From Symbiodinium kawagutii (taxonomy: Eukaryota > Sar > Dinophyceae > Suessiales > Symbiodiniaceae), in the NCBI GenBank assembly GCA_009767595.1, contig VSDK01026424.1, forward strand, positions 227,401 through 291,400: a DNA stretch of 64,000 bases, read 5' to 3'. This document shows, one piece after another, positions 10,775 through 21,458 of this stretch. Position numbers and translations under genes: made by a program. The notes below the pieces were generated by a model. That model did no database searches, had not been told where the DNA came from, and saw only the letters and a program-made list of their open reading frames with translations. Positions within the stretch are counted from its first letter, which is position 1. Each line of letters begins with the position of its first letter.

Positions 10775-13700
10775 GTATGGGTTGATGAGTGGTTGATGAG
10801 TGGTTGATGAGTGGTTGATGAGTGGTGGATGAGGGGTGGATGAGTGGTGGATGAGTGGTGGATGAGGGGTGGATGAGTGGTGGATGAGTGGTGGATGAGG
10901 GGTGGATGAGTGGTGGATGAGTGGTGGATGAGGGGTGGATGAGTGGTGGATGAGTGGTGGATGAGGGGTGGATGAGTGGTGGATGAGTGGTGGATGAGGG
11001 GTGGATGAGTGGTGGATGAGTGGTGGATGAGGGGTGGATGAGTGGTGGATGAGTGGTGGATGAGGGGTGGATGAGTGGTGGATGAGTGGTGGATGAGGGG
11101 TGGATGAGTGGTGGATGAGTGGTGGATGAGGGGTGGATGAGTGGTGGATGAGTGGTGGATGAGGGGTGGATGAGTGGTGGATGAGTGGTGGATGAGGGGT
11201 GGATGAGTGGTGGATGAGTGGTGGATGAGGGGTGGATGAGTGGTGGATGAGTGGTGGATGAGGGGTGGATGAGTGGTGGATGAGTGGTGGATGAGGGGTG
11301 GATGAGTGGTGGATGAGTGGTGGATGAGGGGTGGATGAGTGGTGGATGAGTGGTGGATGAGGGGTGGATGAGTGGTGGATGAGTGGTGGATGAGGGGTGG
11401 ATGAGTGGTGGATGAGTGGTGGATGAGGGGTGGATGAGTGGTGGATGAGTGGTGGATGAGGGGTGGATGAGTGGTGGATGAGTGGTGGATGAGGGGTGGA
11501 TGAGTGGTGGATGAGTGGTGGATGAGGGGTGGATGAGTGGTGGATGAGTGGTGGATGAGGGGTGGATGAGTGGTGGATGAGTGGTGGATGAGGGGTGGAT
11601 GAGTGGTGGATGAGTGGTGGATGAGGGGTGGATGAGTGGTGGATGAGTGGTGGATGAGGGGTGGATGAGTGGTGGATGAGTGGTGGATGAGGGGTGGATG
11701 AGTGGTGGATGAGTGGTGGATGAGGGGTGGATGAGTGGTGGATGAGTGGTGGATGAGGGGTGGATGAGTGGTGGATGAGTGGTGGATGAGGGGTGGATGA
11801 GTGGTGGATGAGTGGTGGATGAGGGGTGGATGAGTGGTGGATGAGTGGTGGATGAGGGGTGGATGAGTGGTGGATGAGTGGTGGATGAGGGGTGGATGAG
11901 TGGTGGATGAGTGGTGGATGAGGGGTGGATGAGTGGTGGATGAGTGGTGGATGAGGGGTGGATGAGTGGTGGATGAGTGGTGGATGAGGGGTGGATGAGT
12001 GGTGGATGAGTGGTGGATGAGGGGTGGATGAGTGGTGGATGAGTGGTGGATGAGGGGTGGATGAGTGGTGGATGAGTGGTGGATGAGGGGTGGATGAGTG
12101 GTGGATGAGTGGTGGATGAGGGGTGGATGAGTGGTGGATGAGTGGTGGATGAGGGGTGGATGAGTGGTGGATGAGTGGTGGATGAGGGGTGGATGAGTGG
12201 TGGATGAGTGGTGGATGAGGGGTGGATGAGTGGTGGATGAGTGGTGGATGAGGGGTGGATGAGTGGTGGATGAGTGGTGGATGAGGGGTGGATGAGTGGT
12301 GGATGAGTGGTGGATGAGGGGTGGATGAGTGGTGGATGAGTGGTGGATGAGGGGTGGATGAGTGGTGGATGAGTGGTGGATGAGGGGTGGATGAGTGGTG
12401 GATGAGTGGTGGATGAGGGGTGGATGAGTGGTGGATGAGTGGTGGATGAGGGGTGGATGAGTGGTGGATGAGTGGTGGATGAGGGGTGGATGAGTGGTGG
12501 ATGAGTGGTGGATGAGGGGTGGATGAGTGGTGGATGAGTGGTGGATGAGGGGTGGATGAGTGGTGGATGAGTGGTGGATGAGGGGTGGATGAGTGGTGGA
12601 TGAGTGGTGGATGAGGGGTGGATGAGTGGTGGATGAGTGGTGGATGAGGGGTGGATGAGTGGTGGATGAGTGGTGGATGAGGGGTGGATGAGTGGTGGAT
12701 GAGTGGTGGATGAGGGGTGGATGAGTGGTGGATGAGTGGTGGATGAGGGGTGGATGAGTGGTGGATGAGTGGTGGATGAGGGGTGGATGAGTGGTGGATG
12801 AGTGGTGGATGAGGGGTGGATGAGTGGTGGATGAGTGGTGGATGAGGGGTGGATGAGTGGTGGATGAGTGGTGGATGAGGGGTGGATGAGTGGTGGATGA
12901 GTGGTGGATGAGGGGTGGATGAGTGGTGGATGAGTGGTGGATGAGGGGTGGATGAGTGGTGGATGAGTGGTGGATGAGGGGTGGATGAGTGGTGGATGAG
13001 TGGTGGATGAGGGGTGGATGAGTGGTGGATGAGTGGTGGATGAGGGGTGGATGAGTGGTGGATGAGTGGTGGATGAGGGGTGGATGAGTGGTGGATGAGT
13101 GGTGGATGAGGGGTGGATGAGTGGTGGATGAGTGGTGGATGAGGGGTGGATGAGTGGTGGATGAGTGGTGGATGAGGGGTGGATGAGTGGTGGATGAGTG
13201 GTGGATGAGGGGTGGATGAGTGGTGGATGAGTGGTGGATGAGGGGTGGATGAGTGGTGGATGAGTGGTGGATGAGGGGTGGATGAGTGGTGGATGAGTGG
13301 TGGATGAGGGGTGGATGAGTGGTGGATGAGTGGTGGATGAGGGGTGGATGAGTGGTGGATGAGTGGTGGATGAGGGGTGGATGAGTGGTGGATGAGTGGT
13401 GGATGAGGGGTGGATGAGTGGTGGATGAGTGGTGGATGAGGGGTGGATGAGTGGTGGATGAGTGGTGGATGAGGGGTGGATGAGTGGTGGATGAGTGGTG
13501 GATGAGGGGTGGATGAGTGGTGGATGAGTGGTGGATGAGGGGTGGATGAGTGGTGGATGAGTGGTGGATGAGGGGTGGATGAGTGGTGGATGAGTGGTGG
13601 ATGAGGGGTGGATGAGTGGTGGATGAGTGGTGGATGAGGGGTGGATGAGTGGTGGATGAGTGGTGGATGAGGGGTGGATGAGTGGTGGATGAGTGGTGGA

Positions 13701-14806
13701 TGAGGGGTGGATGAGTGGTGGATGAGTGGTGGATGAGGGGTGGATGAGTGGTGGATGAGTGGTGGATGAGGGGTGGATGAGTGGTGGATGAGTGGTGGAT
13801 GAGGGGTGGATGAGTGGTGGATGAGTGGTGGATGAGGGGTGGATGAGTGGTGGATGAGTGGTGGATGAGGGGTGGATGAGTGGTGGATGAGTGGTGGATG
13901 AGGGGTGGATGAGTGGTGGATGAGTGGTGGATGAGGGGTGGATGAGTGGTGGATGAGTGGTGGATGAGGGGTGGATGAGTGGTGGATGAGTGGTGGATGA
14001 GGGGTGGATGAGTGGTGGATGAGTGGTGGATGAGGGGTGGATGAGTGGTGGATGAGTGGTGGATGAGGGGTGGATGAGTGGTGGATGAGTGGTGGATGAG
14101 GGGTGGATGAGTGGTGGATGAGTGGTGGATGAGGGGTGGATGAGTGGTGGATGAGTGGTGGATGAGGGGTGGATGAGTGGTGGATGAGTGGTGGATGAGG
14201 GGTGGATGAGTGGTGGATGAGTGGTGGATGAGGGGTGGATGAGTGGTGGATGAGTGGTGGATGAGGGGTGGATGAGTGGTGGATGAGTGGTGGATGAGGG
14301 GTGGATGAGTGGTGGATGAGTGGTGGATGAGGGGTGGATGAGTGGTGGATGAGTGGTGGATGAGGGGTGGATGAGTGGTGGATGAGTGGTGGATGAGGGG
14401 TGGATGAGTGGTGGATGAGTGGTGGATGAGGGGTGGATGAGTGGTGGATGAGTGGTGGATGAGGGGTGGATGAGTGGTGGATGAGTGGTGGATGAGGGGT
14501 GGATGAGTGGTGGATGAGTGGTGGATGAGGGGTGGATGAGTGGTGGATGAGTGGTGGATGAGGGGTGGATGAGTGGTGGATGAGTGGTGGATGAGGGGTG
14601 GATGAGTGGTGGATGAGTGGTGGATGAGGGGTGGATGAGTGGTGGATGAGTGGTGGATGAGGGGTGGATGAGTGGTGGATGAGTGGTGGATGAGGGGTGG
14701 ATGAGTGGTGGATGAGTGGTGGATGAGGGGTGGATGAGTGGTGGATGAGTGGTGGATGAGTGGTGGATGAGTGGTTGATGAGTGGTGGATGAGTGGTTGA
14801 TGAGTG
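10775..14806. repeat. 33-bp higher-order satellite, ~119 perfect units
   Basis: The unit is three 11-bp monomers: TGGATGAGTGG, TGGATGAGTGG, TGGATGAGGGG (plus strand). From about 10825 to 14760 the pattern repeats without a single visible change; line patterns recur exactly every 660 bp (20 units). Degenerate ancestral monomers (GTGGTTGATGA) flank both ends. Because 33 is divisible by 3, minus frames of 1414 and 1393 codons run through it (unit STTHPPLIHPS); these are consequences of the period and not genes. The total lack of divergence implies very recent homogenisation or a consensus-based assembly of the array. Confidence 0.95.
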
Positions 14807-14989
14807 ATAAATGGTCAATGATGGTGAATGAGGGTCTCAACAATCGTTGATGGTTCGAAGACGCGACAAATTGGGTGCAAAACGAAGGTGAGCAGCGTTC
14901 AGGCGTTCAGTTGAGATGTATGAGGTTTTTTGCTTTGGTGGTCATCACTAAAGGATTGTTTATGGCAAACATCGGCAAAAGAAGGGTCA

Positions 14990-15150
14990 AACAGTCTTCT
15001 CATCAGCAAAAACTATCCCAGGCCACACGAGCTACACGTGCGCATGTCATTTTGCTAACCACCACTCTGCGGTTGTTGATAAAACAGTCTTCTTCCCAGT
15101 ATCAAGCTCGGGTGGCCAGCATTTTCAGCGTCACCCGTGACCATACCACA
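14990..15150 (-). other. weak coding island
   Basis: GC-richer patch with a minus frame YWEEDCFINNRRVVVSKMTC continuing ARVARVAWD. No clean acceptor was found. A plus frame (14875-15177, 100 codons) also crosses it. The words AAACAGTCTTCT at 14989 and 15082 form a short direct repeat. Confidence 0.25.
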
Positions 15151-15217
15151 CTCTATCAATCATCGAGCGCATCCTAAAGCATCGGGATTTTTCCGCCAGC
15201 TGTTGGCATCTACCAAC

Positions 15218-15320
15218 CATCTCGGATCCTGAGCCACAGAGCTGACTCCGCAGCGATGGTGTCCCAAGACAGCGATGATTCCACAGCTGCTACCGAGACC
15301 AAGCCATGGATACCCTCCAG
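15218..15320 (-). CDS. putative internal exon, product unknown
   Basis: The frame LEGIHGLVSVAAVESSLSWD continues TIAAESALWLRIRD with no stop. It is preceded by TGACGAG and followed by G|GTTGGT. Phase 0 in, one spare base out. It is helical, acidic and tryptophan-containing. The acceptor lacks a strong pyrimidine tract, and the phase does not match the island at 15745-15876, so an intervening exon or a different acceptor would be needed. Confidence 0.4.
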
Positions 15321-15744
15321 CTCGTCATTGCATAGTTGCTGTGTTCCCAATGATCACCTATGATTCGCCAGTAGTTCGTTGATACCTGCTATCGTGGCAT
15401 GGTGAAACCTGATAACATTGCCTATATAGTATAGTCAGTTGATAATACCTGATACAATTGCTAATCATCATCTATTCCCAACCATTGTTAGTTCTTATGT
15501 CTCCATCTTCACACAAATCTATCACGATCAATGAACCGTCATCGGCCAATAGTTTGTCAGTGTGGGATCAATCATCAATCCACCATTGACTATCCGACAT
15601 TGTTCATCTATTGGCCCTACAGCCATTGATTGACCAGTAATCAACCAGCAATCAACCATGAATCAACCATTAATCAACCATGAATCAACCATGAGCACCT
15701 TTCATGAGCCCTTAATTTCACAATCAATTTGCACCGTGGCTCAC

Positions 15745-15876
15745 CGCTGGTGCTCCCGCTCCCTGGTCCCTGGAACTACGACGCGGCGCTTCCGTGCGGC
15801 GAGTGCGGTGGACTTTTCGGTTCCACGACGGAGACCGGGGAAGCACCGATGAAGTATTCCGAGCGTGGTGTGGGAC
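15745..15876 (-). CDS. putative internal exon, product unknown
   Basis: This is one of the best-bounded islands: acceptor CCACTCTTCTCCCAG, donor CG|GTGAGC, and 43 complete codons: SHTTLGILHRCFPGLRRGTE continuing KSTALAARKRRVVVPGTRER. High third-position GC. One base in, two bases out, which joins in phase to 10636-10693. The basic RKRR stretch could be a localisation signal, but that is a guess. The plus strand is also open (contains ALPCGECGGLFGSTTETGEA), with weaker boundaries. A 27-bp copy of the acceptor region lies 106 bp away in the intron. Confidence 0.5.
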
Positions 15877-16006
15877 CTGGGAGAAGAGTGGCTCCCAATG
15901 AGGTTAATGGTTAACCATTAGTTAACCAAATATTGAACTAATTCTTATTAACATGAATCAATGATTCATGGCAATCAATGACCTGGGAGAAGAGGGGCTC
16001 CCAATG
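15874..16006. repeat. 27-bp direct repeat spanning a splice acceptor
   Basis: GACCTGGGAGAAGAG with GGCTCCCAATG occurs at 15874-15900 (crossing the exon edge of 15745-15876) and again at 15980-16006 with one mismatch. The second copy lies inside the presumed upstream intron. Confidence 0.8.
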
Positions 16007-16009
16007 TGT

Positions 16010-16285
16010 TTGATGATAACAATCATATTGTTAACCTTATGGTTGATGATAATGATATGGTTGATGATATTACTCAATGATAGGGTTAACTGATGGTTGA
16101 TAACCCAATATCTAATATTAATAGGTGAGCATAATATGGTTAACCTAATAGGGTTAACGCATTTGCGGTTAGCTGTGGGTAATGGTCAAGTATGGTTCAT
16201 GACTTAATAATCTAAGGTTGACACATCTAACTTAATCTAGGGATAATGGTTAAAAGTTGGTGAATCTAGTTTGAACTATGATTTA
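16010..16285. repeat. GGTTAAC/TGGTTGATGATAA simple sequence
   Basis: Degenerate G-strand simple sequence with ATGGTTGATGATAATGATAT words. No coding frame. Confidence 0.6.
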
Positions 16286-16391
16286 TAATGGTTGGTGGTT
16301 GAACAACCCCTATGGAAAATATTAGTCAACCAACCATTTGTTAATAATCACTAGGGAAAATAAAACATGTTTAAAACCACCAGCCAGTTGA
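16286..16391 (+). mobile_element. family C MITE-like element
   Basis: Left end GGTTGGTGGTTGAACAACCCC and right end TTTAAAACCACCAGCCAG are inverted repeats. Interior TATTAGTCAACCAACC...TTAATAATCACTAGGGAAAAT. No coding capacity. It abuts a family A copy directly. Confidence 0.7.
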
Positions 16392-16477
16392 TAGGACCCC
16401 CCAAATCATCCAATATGAGCCATTCATAGTGATAAATCAACCATATCTTTGGGGTTCCTTATTTTGAGAAACCCCCA
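16392..16477 (+). mobile_element. family A element, left end truncated
   Basis: Starts at GGACCCCCCAAATCATCC without the TTTCTCAAAAT end. The right end GGGGTTCCTTATTTTGAGAAACC is intact. The missing end coincides with the junction to the preceding family C copy. Confidence 0.65.
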
Positions 16478-16699
16478 TTTATAATGGGTTTACAATGATT
16501 AACCATAATGATCAACAATGATATTTATCCTAGATTAAGGGATCAGAACTACTATTAACCATTATAACGTGAACAATGATGTAGGGATAATAAACTATGA
16601 TCAAATAATGGGTTAACTATTATAACCATTCCAACTTTATCTTGGTGAAACTTACAAGTTGGTGAATTCAGTTGATTTATAACGGGTTAACAGTGATGA

Positions 16700-16921
16700 T
16701 CAACTCTGCCATAGATCTGAGCAATCCAGGAGATCCCTGGACTTGAACGGGCGCCGGGCATGCCCTGGTGATGTGCAGCGGCCAGGGTTCGTGAAGCCAT
16801 GGGAATCGTTACGCCCTACGTTTGGTAGCGGTAGTGGTTCACTAACCCGGTTATGAAACCATGGGAATTGTGACCTCCGACCTTCGCCGTGGGGGTGCAC
16901 ATCCAAGCCGGCAGCAAGCAT
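16700..16921 (-). CDS. possible exon, product unknown
   Basis: A minus frame of 73 codons crosses a GC-rich island: SQFPWFHNRVSEPLPLPNVG, then RNDSHGFTNPGRCTSPGHAR, then RPFKSRDLLDCSDLW. The DNA contains a near-repeat (CCATGGGAATCGTTACGCC at 16798 and CCATGGGAATTGTGACCTCC at 16859). No convincing splice boundaries were found. Confidence 0.3.
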   Translation of the reverse strand: MLAAGLDVHPHGEGRRSQFPWFHNRVSEPLPLPNVGRNDSHGFTNPGRCTSPGHARRPFKSRDLLDCSDLWQS

Positions 16922-16999
16922 CTATTCATCACAACTAGCCCCCAGATTGGTATAAAGACCGGCCACCAGGAGTGAAAACCGAGTATGTAAAGAGGAATC

Positions 17000-18070
17000 A
17001 TGATTATTTCACATCATTTCCCCATCAATGAACCATGTCTTGATTATGAACTGGCCATGGGCTAAGCATCAAGTAGCCATCAATTGAATGTAAACTAGCC
17101 ATCAATTAAGCATAAATTGGCCAAACAAAATCCATAATTTGATTTCGACTTACCCATCAATGAACCAAACATCACATGCTAATGATCAAGTAGCCATCGA
17201 CTCAGCGTCAATGAGCCATGAATTAACTGTCAATTAGCCATCAATTAAGATTGATTAGCCATCAGTGAACCACACATTGAATTTCAATTAGCCAGGAATG
17301 ACCCACGTGCTGATTATCAACTAACCATATGCAACCATCAACTATCCATCAAGCTCAGTCAACCAGCTATCGATGAACCATAATTGATTCTGATTGCCAT
17401 TTAGCCAAGATTAACCATGAGTTAATTATCGATTAGCGATCAATGAACCACCAATTCAATGTCTATCAGCCGTCAGCTAACCATCGGTTGATCATGCATG
17501 AGCCATCAATGAACTATTGCGCGATTGTCAATTGGCCATCAATCAACCACCCATTCAGTATCAATCAGCCATGAGTGTACTAAAATTGCTTTTCAACACG
17601 CCATCAACTGAACCATCTGTTGATTCTCAATTAGTCATCAATTGACTCTCAATCAGTTATCAATTGACTATCAGCCAAGCATCAGCCAACCGTCATTTAG
17701 CCACCAAGTAACAGTCAGCCATCAAGCATCTGTTGATTACGGGCCACCTGCTGAGTTGAAATTGGCCATCAATGAACCATCAGTTGATTATCAATTCATC
17801 CGTTAGCCATTCATGAATTAGCCATCTGAGTGGAAATTGGCCAATCATAATCAATGGCTAACAATTCATGAATGGACAATCTGTTTATCAACTGAAATTA
17901 GCCCTCTATTGAAATTGGCCTATTCTCAATTCATCAATTGATTATCATTGAAATTAATTAGCCATTCAGTGCTTATCAATTGGCCAGCTGCTGATTATCC
18001 AGTGGCCATCAGCGATCCATCACTTCATGATCAACAAACCATTCATTGCTTATCAATCATCACCATCCGT
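17000..18070. repeat. AACCATCAATTAGCC simple-sequence block
   Basis: About 1.07 kb of C-strand simple sequence with recurring words ATCAATTAGCCATCAATGAACC, GTTGATTATCAATT and GAAATTGGCC. It has a slightly different vocabulary (TTAGCC, TTGGCC) from the other blocks. No gene seen. Confidence 0.65.
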
Positions 18071-18080
18071 TGATTGTCAT

Positions 18081-18198
18081 TTGACTGTGGGTCAAATCCC
18101 CGTACCCCTGGTTCCCCACCATTGACCATTGTTTTCCCTATCATTGGTTGGTCATTATCCCCAATATTGGTTGGTTAAAGCCTTGACCCATGGCCATT
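18081..18198 (+). mobile_element. family B MITE-like element
   Basis: TTTGACTGTGGGTCAAATCC to CCTTGACCCATGGCCATTTA. Interior CCGTACCCCTGGTTCCCC and TTGGTTGGTCATTATCCCC. The right end touches the next exon-like island. Confidence 0.7.
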
Positions 18199-18213
18199 TA
18201 GTGACCCTTTTAC

Positions 18214-18327
18214 CCCATCAGCCGAGGAACTCAAGTCCGCCGGTCCATCTTCTGTCGCCGCGGTGATTTCAATCACCGGAAGGCCGTCACCCTCCTCATG
18301 GCAAGCAGGGCAAGCTACTCTTGAGAG
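18214..18327 (-). CDS. putative internal exon with CPxCH motif
   Basis: 38 codons: LSRVACPACHEEGDGLPVIE then ITAATEDGPADLSSSADG. Flanked by GGTCAG on the acceptor side and GGG|GTAAAA on the donor side; phase 0 on both sides. The CPACH pair resembles half of a zinc-binding site, but no second pair is present. It lies downstream of the possible first exon at 19372 on the same strand. The plus strand is open too (EELKSAGPSSVAAVISITGR) with a pyrimidine-rich acceptor, so the strand is not certain. Confidence 0.4.
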
Positions 18328-18329
18328 CT

Positions 18330-18645
18330 GACCCTCCAAAGATGGATGGTAAGGCGAGAGATGTTTCATGATGGTTCATGATCTTGAATGAACAACAACT
18401 GGTGAAACAATCATTGGGGATTGTTCATGATCTTAAATGTTCATGATTGTTCATTCACTGGTGATTAAATTGTTGAATGATGGTTAGTGATGGTTAATGA
18501 TGGCTAATTAATGTACAACAACTGGCTGATAATATTTGATGGCTTCATGGCCATTGGCATGTTGATGAATGATTGATGCTTGGTTGATAGTGGTTGGTAA
18601 GCAACGAATAATGGCTATGAATGATCAGTTGATGGATTCTCTAAA
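18330..18645. repeat. TGGTTCATGATCTT / GGTTAATGATGG simple sequence
   Basis: G-strand degenerate repeats; TTCATGATCTTGAATG and TTCATGATCTTAAATG form a near-duplicate at 18376 and 18427. No gene seen. Confidence 0.55.
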
Positions 18646-18656
18646 CACCATCAACT

Positions 18657-18770
18657 CATACCCTGGGTAGCACTATCAGTTTGATGTGGAGAAAAACCCA
18701 TTTTGGCTGGCTTTCCGAATAAAACGGTGGTTCAAAGTTCATCAAAATGTTGGTTCTACCCAGGGTCACG
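18657..18770. mobile_element. hairpin-ended element, single copy seen
   Basis: CATACCCTGGGTAGCAC near 18657 and GTTCTACCCAGGGTCACG near 18755 are inverted ends about 15 bp long around a 114-bp unit. It is shaped like the A-C families but with its own sequence. Confidence 0.4.
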
Positions 18771-18911
18771 GTTGCTGAATCATCGAAGCTCCACCAATCT
18801 CAAGCCAAAGATTAAGCAGTATTAACATGTATTTACCACTATTAGCCATTCTTAACCATCATTAACCACACACTTGTCCTACACGCCAAACCAAGGTGTA
18901 ACAGTTTTATC

Positions 18912-18985
18912 AGCGCCGCTCCGGGGAGCTCTTGGCACCCCCTTTAAGCCGGGCCGCCGGGATACCGCGTGGTACGCCATGGCTC
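18912..18985 (-). other. coding island, boundaries unclear
   Basis: GC-rich patch open on both strands. Minus: ACCGGAGAG then MAYHAVSRRPGLKGVPRAPR. Plus: TTTTATCAG then RRSGELLAPPLSRAAGIPR. The segment CCCCCTTTAAGCCGGG resembles the motif at 41200 and 47740. I cannot choose a strand. Confidence 0.25.
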
Positions 18986-19180
18986 TCCGGTTGTTAAACC
19001 AGTGATGGCTGCACTCATTGACCTCTATGATCACAATTGATCATCTAACATCACTAAGGTACTATCATTAATGAATTCATATCATTGCTACCATTGTTAT
19101 CATCTATGATCAATCAGTTTGAGCAACAAAATCATCGTTTCACCATGATCAATGATTCTTAGCCATCCATAGCTACATCC

Positions 19181-19372
19181 TCAGAGCCATGGTGAACCTT
19201 CAAGAAATCCTTCGCCGAAGCTGCTGAACNNNNNNNNNNNNNNNNNNNNNNNNNNNNNNNNNNNNNNNNNNNNNNNNNNNNNNCAGGGACGCCCGAACGG
19301 TCCGGTTCCCACCTGTGCGGCCCCCCCGTCCTCTTCACATTTGCAGCATTTGGATGGCGCAGCATTTCCCAT
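19181..19372 (-). CDS. possible first exon with N-myristoylation-like start
   Basis: The minus-strand ATG at 19372 opens MGNAAPSKCCKCEEDGGAAQ and is followed at once by a GTGGGA donor (19307-19312). Upstream in frame there is a TGA and no AG acceptor between it and the ATG, so this reads as a start exon. MGN followed by serine/lysine and paired cysteines is the usual N-myristoylation/palmitoylation arrangement and is a common N-terminus in dinoflagellate proteins. The same frame continues across the run of N (19230-19283) to FSSFGEGFLEG. Whether the GTGGGA is used or the frame is continuous cannot be decided because of the gap. Confidence 0.45.
   Translation of the reverse strand: MGNAAPSKCCKCEEDGGAAQVGTGPFGRPXXXXXXXXXXXXXXXXXXXFSSFGEGFLEGSPWL
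19230..19283. other. assembly gap (54 N)
   Basis: Run of N inside the GC-rich island that holds the possible first exon at 19372. Confidence 0.99.
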
Positions 19373-19733
19373 GGCAACGGCGCCGTGTGATGAGAACCAA
19401 GCCCGGGGGGCGTAATGATGTGAGAAGGGTCAATGATTGCGAATAGTAATGGATCATCATACTTAATTAATAATGATGAGCAATTGGTATCCATAAGAAA
19501 GTGACGTATGAGATTTGAGAGTCGTGAGTAATCAGGAGTAATCATTAGTAATCACTCACCACTATTAATCATTCATGGTTCATTAATCATTGAAACTCAT
19601 TATCACTCTTAATGATTAATCATTCATGGTTCACTAATCATTCATTAATCATTATTAATCATTGAATATCTGATTCATAAGAAAGCACCAAGCACTTGGA
19701 TGGCGGCCCCAGCGCTGCTGGTTTTTGGTGGAC

Positions 19734-19788
19734 CTTCCAAGCAACCACGCCAGCCGGGCAGCCCCTTTGGGGCTGTTCTCGGGCTTGG
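19734..19788 (-). CDS. putative internal exon, product unknown
   Basis: GTTGCTCAAAG then 17 codons KPENSPKGAARLAWLLG then AG|GTCCAC. Two bases in, two out. It accepts the one-base overhang of 21459-21539 (giving A before K). The plus strand reads MAAPALLVFGGPSKQPRQPG and is also open. Confidence 0.4.
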
Positions 19789-19969
19789 CTTTGAGCAACG
19801 CAACGGTTGCGAGTCAGTCAGTGGATGAGTTGATCGCCCGTGGTTGGTTTCAACTACTTGGGGGTTTCATAGTTTAAACTACCATTTGCTGTCAACATTT
19901 GGTATAAAGCCGAAAAAAGTGTTAAATAAATCCATTACTCTTTGGTTGGTTCAATTGAACTTGTTATTA

Positions 19970-20068
19970 GCGATTTGGGGACCCGCAAAGATAATGGTTG
20001 GTTTATTACTATCTATAAATGGTGTGGAAAGGATGATTTAGAGGTACCCCCTATCACTTGAGAAACCA
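19970..20068 (-). mobile_element. family A MITE-like element
   Basis: Reverse orientation: GGGGACCCGCAAAGATAATGG...GATGATTTAGAGGTACCCC with CTATCACTTGAGAAACC. The first terminal repeat is weakened. Confidence 0.55.
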
Positions 20069-20500
20069 TCACTTGAGTTTGTTTATCAACCAGCTTCTCA
20101 ATCATTCATTAGCTATAAGTGTATATAACTATGATTAGCCGTGTTTATCAAGCAACTAAACAACCACTTGAATATGCGAAGGTTCAGAAGTGGCTTCGTT
20201 CAACTGACACAAGGCTGCCTGTGGGGCTGATCGTTATTCGATCAACAGTGGTGAAATAATCCTGGGACGATTTCCTGGAGGTATTGCAGTCGACCTATGC
20301 TTGACAGTGCTTAAATTTTTCGCTCAGAACTACAATGAACCAGGCAAAACTTCAATGAGAATGGCTCAATACCAACCATCCAAAAAAAGGGGAGATAAAC
20401 ATCCCAACAGCCAGATTAGTGACTGGTCATAAGATGTTTTCACAGCCAAGGAAATGGCCAGGAACGAGCCAGGTGCCACTTGAGATGGCCAGGTTCCTCA

Positions 20501-20600
20501 TATGGTGGTTTCAACCTAGCCAGTTTGGGGACCCAAACATGGATGGTTTATTTTCCATCATGAATAATTGTGGGGATCCCCTATTTTGAGAAACGTCCAT
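20501..20600 (-). mobile_element. family A MITE-like element
   Basis: TATGGTGGTTTCAACCTAGCC... to GGGGATCCCCTATTTTGAGAAACGTCCATA. The outer TA on the right is shared with the family B copy that starts at 20600. Confidence 0.65.
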
Positions 20601-20718
20601 ATGGCTATGGGTCAAAAATAATCAACCAATAATTGGGGATTTCCACCAACAACAATAGGGAAAACAATGGTTAATGATAGGGGAACCAGGGGTACAGGGT
20701 TTTGACCCACAGCCATAT
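20600..20718 (-). mobile_element. family B MITE-like element, reverse orientation
   Basis: TATGGCTATGGGTCAAAAA to TTTGACCCACAGCCATA; interior GGGGAACCAGGGGTACAGGG is the reverse complement of the usual family B core. TA flanks both ends. Confidence 0.75.
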
Positions 20719-20719
20719 G

Positions 20720-21455
20720 TTTCTGATTGCTTTGGGAACATAGTTTTATAATGATATCGAATAGGGGGTTCATTTTGTGCCAAACTATTTATGTGGCTTC
20801 GATTGCTTGTTCGTTTGGTAACATATCTATTCAATAACTTGACGTTGATACTCTCGTACTCTCATTTGGCTCATATTGGAATTGATCCCACCACTTTCAC
20901 CAAAGTTGTTTTCGCGGCTAACGCACATTGCAGTATTCATTGTTTTAACAACCGCAAGGTGATGACCCTTTGGCACTTTCACATTGCAAACCCACATATC
21001 AAATTATATAACACTTCAAGGAACTGCAAATGATATGTATGTATATTCATTGGACTTTGCTCCCTTTTTGAGGCTTGCAGATTATTTACTTGTATTGATT
21101 TGCAAGCTGAGGTGCTAACCTGAGGTTGATTCTTGCATTGGTTTGTCTTTCTACTTGTATTTTCAGCAGTTGGTACCTGCTTGCAGCCTCACTCAGAAGG
21201 TGCTTCTTGAAGGTATATATATATATATATCTATAATCTGATTGAGTGGTGCCAATCCTTGATGAAGCTAACCCCTGGTTCATTCATAGGGGGTATCCCC
21301 TAAGTTCGCCAACTGATTTTCGGTTGAAACGCTACCCACCCAAGCAATGCACCTATGGAATTGACCACTATTGTTGGTGATTATCCCCTTACAAACCAAT
21401 GGCGATAACCGTTACCACTATAAACCTATGGAATTTGGCCGCTTCATCTGGGGTC
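20720..21455. other. AT-rich stretch, no gene seen
   Basis: Frames of 80 codons (20791-21033, plus) and 65 codons (21283-21086, minus) lack boundaries or recognisable motifs. A short (TA)n run lies at 21213-21230. A TTGGTGATTATCCCC block at about 21375 recurs at 28637, 37815, 38108 and (as GTTATTGCTTATCATCCC) at 49885. Confidence 0.4.
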
Positions 21456-21458
21456 AAC

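Noticed and set aside
10599-14843. 1414- and 1393-codon minus-strand frames
   Set aside because: They translate the 33-bp satellite; length follows from the period being a multiple of three, and other frames are equally open.
15729-15898. Plus-strand reading with CGECGG motif
   Set aside because: Lower third-position GC and weaker boundaries than the minus reading with CTTCTCCCAG and GTGAGC.
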